Below are positions 1-4,933 of a DNA stretch of 6,661 bases, one piece after another. The stretch comes from Treponema sp. (GTDB lineage Bacteria > Spirochaetota > Spirochaetia > Treponematales > Breznakiellaceae). Position 1 is the first letter of the stretch. Each line of letters begins with the position of its first letter. The DNA lies in the NCBI GenBank assembly GCA_031259035.1, contig JAIRLZ010000081.1, positions 1 to 6,661 of the forward strand, written 5' to 3'. A model generated the notes under the pieces. The model ran no database searches, had not been told where the DNA came from, and was given only the letters and a program-made list of their open reading frames with translations. Both the position numbers and the translations under genes were made by a program.

Positions 1-54
1 AAAATCCGCCGCCCCCATAAGGGTGCGTTTTGGGAAATGCTCAAGACTTTTCAG

Positions 55-59
55 AGGAG
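55..59 (+). promoter_or_regulatory. Ribosome binding site deciding the aminotransferase start
   Basis: AGGAG lies six bases before the ATG at 66. The alternative in-frame TTG at 30 has no comparable site at a useful distance, so the ATG is preferred. Confidence 0.75.
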
Positions 60-65
60 AACAAT

Positions 66-1361
66 ATGCACATTCTTGCGCAGGAACTCAACGGCGTATT
101 GGAAGGTACGGTCGCTTCGCGGTTGCTGTCCACATTGGGGAGCCGCCTTTACTTCCCCAAGGGCATCATCGCCCAAGCCGCGGAAGCGAGAACATCCGCC
201 CATAAAGCGAATGGTACAATTGGCATGGCGTACAGCAAGGGAAGCCCGTTGCTCATGTCCGCCATTGCGGAGGCTATGCCGGTGTTCAAACCCGAAGAAA
301 TCGTGACGTATGCGCCGACCGCTGGCGTAGAAAAGGCGCGGCAGGCGTGGAAGGACATGCTCATTCAAAAAAATCCTTCCATAAACCCAGAGCATATATC
401 GCTGCCGGTGGTTGTGCCGGGCATAACCGCGGGCATTTCATACATGTCCGATCTTTTCCTCAACGAGGGGGATGTCATCATAGCAAGCGATCCGTGCTGG
501 GACAATTACGAATTCGTGTTTCAGGAGCGGAGCGGTTCGGTTATAAAAGAAATCCCCTTTTTCAAAAGGGGGCCAGGACTCGACATGGAGTCAATAGAGA
601 TGGGCGTACGGGAAGCGGCGAAAACCGGAACGGTGCGCATCATCCTCAACTTCCCAAACAACCCTTCAGGCTATTCTCCCACTATAGACGAGGCGGAACA
701 GATATTCAGTCTGCTTGAGGACGTCGCGGAACAGGGGGCGGATGCGCTTGTGTTCTGCGACGACGCCTATTTTGGGCTTTTTTACGAGGATCATATCATT
801 CAGGAATCCATCTTTTGCAGGCTCACCAACCTCCATGAGCGGATTTTAGCCGTAAAGATCGATGGTCCCACCAAAGAAGACTACGCATGGGGCTTGCGCA
901 TGGGCTTTGTCACCTTCGGCTGCAAGGGCATGGACGCCCGTCATTACGACGCGCTGGTAAAAAAGCTCATGGGGTGCATCCGCTCTTCGGTTTCTTGCGC
1001 CAATACGCCCGCGCAATACCTTATGTTGAAAACCATGAACGATCCCAGAACCAGCGTTGAAAAAGACGCATGCTTCGAGTTGCTGCAAAGGCGGTACTGT
1101 ACGGTGAAACGCTTCATAGCGGACCATCCCGGCCATAAGTCGCTGCAACCGCTGCCTTTCAATTCGGGATATTTTATGAGCTTCAGGTGCATCGGACTTG
1201 ACGCCGAAACGCTGCGCCAGACGTTGCTCGCAAAATACGGCATTGGCGCCATTGCATTGGGCGGCGTGTACCTCCGCGTGGCGTTTTCCAGCATTGAAGA
1301 AGAAGACATACCGGCGGTGTATCAGGCTGTTTACGATACGGCGAAAGAATTGACAGAGTAA
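66..1361 (+). CDS. PLP-dependent class I/II aminotransferase (fold type I)
   Basis: Cytoplasmic aminotransferase of 431 residues, expected to move an amino group between an amino acid and a 2-oxo acid using pyridoxal phosphate. Residues counted from the ATG at 66: NFPNNPSG at 195-202 is the family's N-P-x-G motif; D232 in DDAY would bind the PLP ring nitrogen, with Y235 beside it; K270 in GPTKEDY is the likely Schiff-base lysine, followed by GLRMGF with R278; R404 in YLRVAFSS fits the substrate-carboxylate arginine. Length is normal for the family. An in-frame TTG at 30 would add 12 residues, but AGGAG at 55-59, six bases before the ATG, decides the start. The context around the lysine (PTKEDY rather than the commoner S-x-S-K) suggests a subfamily whose substrate I cannot name; aspartate or an aromatic or branched amino acid are all possible. 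It is probably cotranscribed with the HEAT-repeat gene that begins 5 nt after its stop. Confidence 0.9.
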   Translation: MHILAQELNGVLEGTVASRLLSTLGSRLYFPKGIIAQAAEARTSAHKANGTIGMAYSKGSPLLMSAIAEAMPVFKPEEIVTYAPTAGVEKARQAWKDMLIQKNPSINPEHISLPVVVPGITAGISYMSDLFLNEGDVIIASDPCWDNYEFVFQERSGSVIKEIPFFKRGPGLDMESIEMGVREAAKTGTVRIILNFPNNPSGYSPTIDEAEQIFSLLEDVAEQGADALVFCDDAYFGLFYEDHIIQESIFCRLTNLHERILAVKIDGPTKEDYAWGLRMGFVTFGCKGMDARHYDALVKKLMGCIRSSVSCANTPAQYLMLKTMNDPRTSVEKDACFELLQRRYCTVKRFIADHPGHKSLQPLPFNSGYFMSFRCIGLDAETLRQTLLAKYGIGAIALGGVYLRVAFSSIEEEDIPAVYQAVYDTAKELTE

Positions 1362-1366
1362 TTCGC

Positions 1367-2140
1367 ATGGCGGCTGTTTGCAAAGTTTTTAAAATGGCGC
1401 GCCGTCCGGCGTACCGTCCGTCTCCCTGGAGCATGGCTGTGAAAACAATCGTTTTTCTGTGCGTTTTTTTCCCAAGCGTTCAAAGCATTCAAACAGCGGC
1501 GGCTCAGGAAACCGGAATGGAACGGGATGTTCAGGCTGAACAATCGTATTCCCCGGATATGGCGAATCTTATCCTTATTACGGAACAGAGCCGAGCGTCC
1601 GAAATAAAACTAAAAAACAACGCGCTTGCCCTTATCGCCAGACTGCTTGCGCAAAACAGGAAAAGCCCTGAAATGCTGGACGCGCTGGAATTTCTTGCTT
1701 TTGAAGGAACCGTCAACAAGAACCGCATAAACGGAAAAATCATTAACAGTTACCCAAGCATACGGGCGAAAGCCGCAGCCTGTTTGGGGGATTACGGCGG
1801 GGAAGAGGCGAAAAAAATCCTTGTGCGGATGCTTAAAGTCGAACTCGATTCCATGGTGTTGATACCGGCGCTGTACGCTCTTTCAAAAATCGGCGTCACC
1901 GCGGAAGATGAAATCGTTCTTAACGACATGATGCGCCGTCTCGACGCCCGCCACCCCGACAACCTGTTGGCAATAGCGTACTTGGACACGCTCGAAAAAT
2001 ACAGCGAAGAACAGGCTGGCGCGGTACAGCTCGCCACCCGCCACTCCATCGCCCGCGTCTCGCAGGGAGCGTATACAAAGCTGGTGCAAAAGAAGGCGCG
2101 CCTGTTGCTGGAGAAACTCAATTCGTATAGGGAGCGATAA
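1367..2140 (+). CDS. Exported HEAT-repeat protein
   Basis: A 257-residue protein of unknown specific role. Residues 27-38 are a hydrophobic stretch (KTIVFLCVFFPS) followed by TAAAQ, which fits a Sec signal peptide cut after A46, so the mature protein probably lies in the periplasm. There is no lipobox cysteine. From about residue 75 the chain is helical, with HEAT/PBS-lyase-like units: one at about 131-156 (IRAKAAACLGDYGGEEAKKILV), one at about 164-190 (LIPALYALSKIGVTAED), and less regular ones on either side. Such repeats usually form protein-binding solenoids, with no catalytic residues. The start is uncertain: ATG 1367 is only 5 nt after the aminotransferase stop and could be translationally coupled, but gives a long basic n-region; ATG 1433 gives a compact signal peptide, with a TGGAG lying too close for a good ribosome site. 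It likely shares a transcript with the aminotransferase, although no shared function is evident. Confidence 0.8.
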   Translation: MAAVCKVFKMARRPAYRPSPWSMAVKTIVFLCVFFPSVQSIQTAAAQETGMERDVQAEQSYSPDMANLILITEQSRASEIKLKNNALALIARLLAQNRKSPEMLDALEFLAFEGTVNKNRINGKIINSYPSIRAKAAACLGDYGGEEAKKILVRMLKVELDSMVLIPALYALSKIGVTAEDEIVLNDMMRRLDARHPDNLLAIAYLDTLEKYSEEQAGAVQLATRHSIARVSQGAYTKLVQKKARLLLEKLNSYRER

Positions 2141-2166
2141 TCCTCACCCGCAGAAGGCTCGAAGCG

Positions 2167-4014
2167 CTAATAGCGCGACTGAGGGCAGACGCGGTTTCTG
2201 CCTTGTTCTTTCGCCTCGTACAGGCGCCGGTCAGACGCGCTTACAAGAGCGTCCGCCTTCGTCTGCAAGGTCGGGATCATGCAGGCGACGCCGACGCTGA
2301 TCGTTATGTAGGTCGCCCCTTCTCCGCCCGCAAGGGGAACCCTGGTCTTTTCCACCTCGCGCCGGATATGTTCGGCAATCTCCAATGCGCCTGATTGTTT
2401 GGTGTTCGGCAATAACAGTCCGAATTCCTCGCCGCCCATTCTCACCGCAAGATCAGCCGGACGTTTTGCGGCTCTCGCAATAACGCCCGCCACCATCTTG
2501 AGCATCTGGTCGCCTTGCGGATGCCCATAGGCGTCATTGTAGCATTTGAACATATCTAAATCCATCATCAGAAACGAGAGCGGCAACCGATCTCTTATTG
2601 CGCGTTTCCACTCATCTGTCAGATATTGATCGAAATTCCATCTGTTCGCAAGACCGGTCAATGGGTCGGTGAGACCGTACATCATCGTCGCCGTAACATT
2701 GGTAAGAAGAAGAAATTTCCCTCGAAAATTCGAATCTATGTCATTAGCCATAACTTTGAAAAATTGGCGCTTGTCGCCTATTTTCGCTTTATGGATGGTT
2801 TCAAAATACCCTCTCTGTTGAATCGCCTCGGAGAGCATCGCTCTCATATCCTCATTATTAAATAAATCGAGAATCGCCTTGCCCTCACATTTTTCCGTCT
2901 TATAGAAGTCCGTCATTTCGCGCATCGCCTTGCCCATATAGATGACGCGGTTCTTTTCGTCAACCACGGCGAGCAGATTGGGAGTAATCGAAAAAATCGT
3001 GTCCATGATTCCGGTAAGGATGATTATCGGCTTGGCGAGCATAAAAATATATGAGTTGAAGACGACGAACACCAAAAAGACGACTCCCATCATCGCGGCG
3101 AATACTATGGTCACCGAGTCGCCTAAAATCAGAAAAAAGGCGACAGGTCTCACGACAACCATATGCCAGTTCAGCGAAGCTATAGGTATGACCGTGTATT
3201 GGGTGTTGTCATCAACGAAAGAGAACGGTGAATCAGGCGCGAGACGCTGGATTTCGGACGCTATTTTCCCGCCGGCTTCCGCAAAGCGACCGGACAGCAG
3301 GGGCTTTTCCGCCGCGCCGGTGATGAGAGCGGAATCGCGGGCGGCGGTTATTTCACCGCCGCTGTTGAACAGGTACAACTCCCCCTCTGGCGGAGGGGCG
3401 CAATCAACGCCATACAGGAAAGAGAGAAATACGGTCAGGGCTATCCGGTTGCTCACAACGCCGATTCCTTTTGCGCCCTCAGAACCATGCTCCCGCACCG
3501 GCGCGTTGATATGCAAATACCAGCCCTCCGCCGCAAAGCGGTCATAGTATATATTCAGACTGAACGATTCTTTTTGGTCGCGGACAGCCGGATACCACTG
3601 ATGATAGGCGTCGTCCGGATCGTACGTCGTAAGATGAGCGCCGCCTTCATAGTACCGCCCGTCCGCGTCGCAAGCCCACGAAACGACGCCGCTGGAGAAA
3701 GCCTTTCCGTATGCGAGGATCTCCTCAACGCCGAGCGGCCGTATCACAGGATCGTCTGGATCGAGAAAAAAATGGCGGACAAGGGGAGACTCCGCAAGCC
3801 TCACGGTCAGTTCAATTTCCCGGTTGAGCCGTGATTCCAGATGCAATCGTTTGTTTTCGGCAAACCGCACCGATTCCTTCGCCGAGCGCGCGATGATAAT
3901 ATTCCGCATTACGTGAAAAAAAATAACGCCGCCGCTTGTCAAAATGAAAAAAAAGAAAAATACAGAAAAGACAACCACTGTATATTTAATCGTGCTGTTA
4001 AGGCGGTATATCAT
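2167..4014 (-). CDS. Membrane diguanylate cyclase (Cache-like sensor, PAS-like, GGDEF)
   Basis: Inner-membrane sensor enzyme of 615 residues, expected to make cyclic di-GMP from two GTP in response to an external ligand. Order: TM1 at about 10-34; periplasmic region 36-285 resembling a double-Cache ligand domain (HQWYPAVRDQKESFSLNIYYD at about 138-158 is typical); TM2 at about 291-326; a PAS-like cytoplasmic region at about 343-440; and a GGDEF domain from DPLTGLANR (450-458) to the C-terminus. The active site GGEEF is intact at 527-531. R518-P-A-D521, five residues before it, is a complete RxxD inhibitory site, so product feedback is expected. There is no EAL domain. AAAGGA at 4021-4026 lies six bases before the ATG. 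The gene is convergent with the HEAT-repeat gene (26-nt gap). Its upstream region carries a G15 tract between promoter-like boxes and a short leader ORF, so expression may be phase-variable. Enzyme class is secure; ligand and output are unknown. Confidence 0.93.
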   Translation of the reverse strand: MIYRLNSTIKYTVVVFSVFFFFFILTSGGVIFFHVMRNIIIARSAKESVRFAENKRLHLESRLNREIELTVRLAESPLVRHFFLDPDDPVIRPLGVEEILAYGKAFSSGVVSWACDADGRYYEGGAHLTTYDPDDAYHQWYPAVRDQKESFSLNIYYDRFAAEGWYLHINAPVREHGSEGAKGIGVVSNRIALTVFLSFLYGVDCAPPPEGELYLFNSGGEITAARDSALITGAAEKPLLSGRFAEAGGKIASEIQRLAPDSPFSFVDDNTQYTVIPIASLNWHMVVVRPVAFFLILGDSVTIVFAAMMGVVFLVFVVFNSYIFMLAKPIIILTGIMDTIFSITPNLLAVVDEKNRVIYMGKAMREMTDFYKTEKCEGKAILDLFNNEDMRAMLSEAIQQRGYFETIHKAKIGDKRQFFKVMANDIDSNFRGKFLLLTNVTATMMYGLTDPLTGLANRWNFDQYLTDEWKRAIRDRLPLSFLMMDLDMFKCYNDAYGHPQGDQMLKMVAGVIARAAKRPADLAVRMGGEEFGLLLPNTKQSGALEIAEHIRREVEKTRVPLAGGEGATYITISVGVACMIPTLQTKADALVSASDRRLYEAKEQGRNRVCPQSRY

Positions 4015-4077
4015 TAGGAATCCTTTCTATTTAGCGCATAATTTATTTTTCACATCACGAAAGTCACGCTTCTTTAA

Positions 4078-4092
4078 TACGGCGGCGCCGTA
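4078..4092. other. Perfect inverted repeat in the cyclase 5' leader
   Basis: TACGGC (4078-4083) and GCCGTA (4087-4092) form a six-pair stem with a three-base loop, about 64 nt before the cyclase ATG. It has no U-run after it on the minus strand, so it is not an intrinsic terminator for the cyclase transcript. It may be a leader hairpin. I see no match to a c-di-GMP riboswitch core. Confidence 0.4.
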
Positions 4093-4107
4093 AGGATAGG
4101 CTTTTCC

Positions 4108-4127
4108 CCTCTTGGAAAGACCTCTTG
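4108..4127. repeat. Direct repeat CCTCTTG, 13-nt period, beside the TATAAT box
   Basis: CCTCTTG occurs at 4108-4114 and 4121-4127 (CAAGAGG on the minus strand). The copies lie just downstream of the TATAAT box, around the expected transcription start. They could be half-sites for a regulator, but seven bases twice is weak evidence. Confidence 0.35.
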
Positions 4128-4129
4128 AG

Positions 4130-4165
4130 ATTATACGCTCCCGTGCGGGGGGGGGGGGGGGTCAA
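4130..4165 (-). promoter_or_regulatory. Putative phase-variable promoter of the cyclase gene
   Basis: On the minus strand TTGACC (4165-4160) is followed by the rest of the C run, then 11 bases, then a perfect TATAAT (4135-4130). The spacer is 24 bp, equal to tract length plus 9, so a tract of 8 would give the optimal 17 bp and 7-10 would give 16-19. There is no extended -10 TG, and at 17 bp upstream of TATAAT there is only C. As written, the promoter should be weak or off. A start near 4123 would leave a leader of about 110 nt before the cyclase. Confidence 0.5.
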
Positions 4166-4217
4166 CCCCCATATACGGCGTCCACAATGGCGTATGCCGT
4201 CTTGCTATATATAACAT
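4131..4217 (-). CDS. Short leader ORF containing a poly-C tract (28 codons as read)
   Basis: A candidate small gene, not recognised. It starts at ATG 4217 after GAGGAG (4222-4227, four bases upstream) and a plausible promoter at 4240-4268. The peptide begins MLYIARRHTP, reaches D19, then runs through the C15 tract as five prolines and stops at TAA (4131-4133) after HGSV. If the tract had 16 C (or 13), the same start would read 63 (or 62) codons, through a basic tail ending KNKLCAK, to TAG at 4027-4029. That stop directly abuts the cyclase Shine-Dalgarno site and is in frame with the cyclase ATG 15 nt on. Seen: start, ribosome site, tract and stops. Inferred: that it is translated, and that its frame switching affects the cyclase. 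An open stretch of this length could arise by chance, so this may be only a leader region. Confidence 0.4.
   Translation of the reverse strand: MLYIARRHTPLWTPYMGVDPPPPPHGSV
4147..4161. repeat. Homopolymeric G15 tract (C15 on the minus strand)
   Basis: Fifteen consecutive G on the plus strand, the only long homopolymer in the window. Runs of this kind are prone to slipped-strand mispairing. Treponema pallidum tpr genes and Neisseria porA/opc are known examples of poly-G/C tracts near promoters that vary expression. Here the run sits 133 bp upstream of the cyclase ATG, inside both a promoter-like spacer and a short ORF. The written length may itself be uncertain, since such runs are hard to sequence. 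Confidence 0.95.
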
Positions 4218-4239
4218 ACTACTCCTCTTTTGTTTAGTG

Positions 4240-4268
4240 ATAATAGCAATAGTTTTAGTTCTCGTCTA
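4240..4268 (-). promoter_or_regulatory. Putative sigma-70-type promoter of the short leader ORF
   Basis: Minus-strand TAGACG (4268-4263; four of six to TTGACA), 17 bp, then TATTAT (4245-4240; five of six to TATAAT). A start near 4233 would give a very short leader leading to GAGGAG and ATG 4217. Transcripts from here could also run on into the cyclase gene. Confidence 0.45.
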
Positions 4269-4291
4269 TAAAGAAATTCCTGTTTACACAT

Positions 4292-4320
4292 AAAAAGAAA
4301 CACGCCTGTTTGGATTTTTT
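4292..4320 (-). terminator. Possible weak (bidirectional) terminator after tmRNA
   Basis: AAACA (4298-4302) and TGTTT (4307-4311) form a five-pair stem with a four-base loop. Flanking A5 (4292-4296) and T6 (4315-4320) give a U-run on either strand, and on the minus strand the hairpin is followed by CTTTTT. The stem is short and AT-rich. Its position, after tmRNA and before the leader ORF promoter, suits a terminator of the ssrA transcript. Confidence 0.35.
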
Positions 4321-4331
4321 GGGGCGTCATT

Positions 4332-4349
4332 CGCAATCAGCGCATTGCG
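4332..4349. other. Inverted repeat CGCAAT/ATTGCG between ssrA and the leader ORF
   Basis: CGCAAT (4332-4337) and ATTGCG (4344-4349) pair perfectly around a six-base loop. Neither side is followed by a convincing U-run. It may be part of the tmRNA 3' trailer structure. Confidence 0.35.
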
Positions 4350-4362
4350 TCTCCGCATTCTA

Positions 4363-4395
4363 CGACGTCCCGCTTTGGAAGGCGGCGTGACGTCG
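4363..4395. other. Strong bulged hairpin downstream of tmRNA
   Basis: CGACGTC then CCGC (4363-4373) pair with GCGG (4382-4385) and GACGTCG (4389-4395), giving 11 pairs with a three-base bulge (4386-4388) and an eight-base loop. A competing fold pairs GGAAG (4377-4381) with CTTCC (4397-4401). There is no U-run, so it is not a classical terminator. It lies about 75 nt after the tmRNA 3' end. Apart from this, the two neighbouring repeats and a 7-bp direct repeat AAGCGGA (4441-4447, 4454-4460), I see no gene in 4218-4468. Confidence 0.45.
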
Positions 4396-4468
4396 GCTTC
4401 CTACGGATGCCGCTCTGTTGTTCACAGCCTCATAATGGGAAAGCGGAAGGGATAAGCGGACAAAGAAT

Positions 4469-4824
4469 TGGAGGTGACGGGAGTCGAACCCGTGTCCTGA
4501 CACGCGAAACGCAAGCGTCTACAGGTTTAGCCGCACATTATATTGTCGGGCGGCGCGTGGCTGTGCGGCTCGCGGCGTCACCGTATTCCGGAAAATCTCA
4601 CCCCGCTCCGTCCGGACGCGGAACAAGGCCAGCCTTGATTGCAACGCGGATGACCGTTCCTCAAGGCGTGGGAACGGGTCCGCGTTGATTACGCGGCGAA
4701 CGCGTAATCAAAACTGTCGTCAGCGACTTTAGCTTTGGCAGTTATAATGATGCCGAATCAGGAGATCGGCGCTCCACCTGCAACCGGCGCCCCGAACCGT
4801 ACCAATCGAAACCGGGACACCCCC
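4469..4824 (-). ncRNA. ssrA: tmRNA (transfer-messenger RNA)
   Basis: One-piece tmRNA of about 356 nt that rescues stalled ribosomes together with SmpB and adds a proteolysis tag. The 5' end GGGGGUG (4824-4818) pairs with CACCUCC (4476-4470), with one G-U pair, followed by discriminator A (4469). The T arm is ACGGG-UUCGACU-CCCGU near the 3' end. CCA is not encoded: the bases after the discriminator are AUU, so it must be added by nucleotidyltransferase. The tag frame starts at resume codon GCT (4724-4722) after AAAGTC and reads ADDSFDYAFAA to TAA (4691-4689). The tag end lies in a 10-pair hairpin (4686-4710), matching helix 5. GGCGC/GCGCC (4791-4787 with 4772-4768), overlapped by GGAG/CTCC, fits pseudoknot 1. 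The tag resembles treponemal tags except for F in place of L near the end. Confidence 0.96.
4689..4724 (-). CDS. tmRNA tag peptide reading frame
   Basis: Eleven codons and a stop inside ssrA: A-D-D-S-F-D-Y-A-F-A-A. Translation resumes on GCT without an initiation codon, after the alanine carried by tmRNA itself. The terminal residues are the degron read by ClpXP and related proteases; most bacteria have LAA at the end, here FAA. Confidence 0.88.
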   Translation of the reverse strand, partial: ADDSFDYAFAA

Positions 4825-4833
4825 AATGCGCCT

Positions 4834-4862
4834 ATCCTAGCATAGCGTCAAAATAGTGTCAA
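4834..4862 (-). promoter_or_regulatory. Promoter of ssrA
   Basis: Minus-strand TTGACA (4862-4857), a perfect -35 box, 17 bp, then TAGGAT (4839-4834; four of six to TATAAT). A start near 4827 would leave only a few bases for RNase P to remove before the mature 5' end at 4824. Spacing and position make this a convincing housekeeping promoter. The rest of 4825-4933 holds no gene, and I see no clear terminator for the permease transcript there. Confidence 0.75.
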
Positions 4863-4933
4863 GACCATTTTCGGTCAATTTGCGTGACGCCATCCAGTTT
4901 TCCGCGCGTCTGCGCGTCCCCATAATGGTCGCG

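Noticed and set aside
30..65. In-frame TTG start giving a 12-residue longer aminotransferase
   Set aside because: The ATG at 66 has AGGAG at a good distance and the TTG has none; the extra residues include the codons of the ribosome site itself.
2142..2184. Terminator between the convergent HEAT-repeat and cyclase genes
   Set aside because: GCGCTA/TAGCGC (2164-2176) and CCTCA/TGAGG (2142-2146, 2180-2184) can pair, but stems are short, the loop is tight and there is no U-run on either strand.
2942..3547. 201-codon plus-strand open frame opposite the cyclase
   Set aside because: Antisense to the Cache-like and TM2 region; no start context and no recognisable domain.
4015..4123. c-di-GMP riboswitch in the cyclase leader
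   Set aside because: I looked for the conserved GEMM core and tetraloop-receptor elements and did not find them; only a short hairpin at 4078-4092 is visible.
4470..4500. tRNA-like T arm suggesting a tRNA gene
   Set aside because: It is the 3' half of tmRNA; the matching 5' half is at 4818-4824 with a tag frame between.
4407..4688. 93-codon plus-strand open frame
   Set aside because: It lies mostly across ssrA on the other strand and has no ribosome site or family resemblance.
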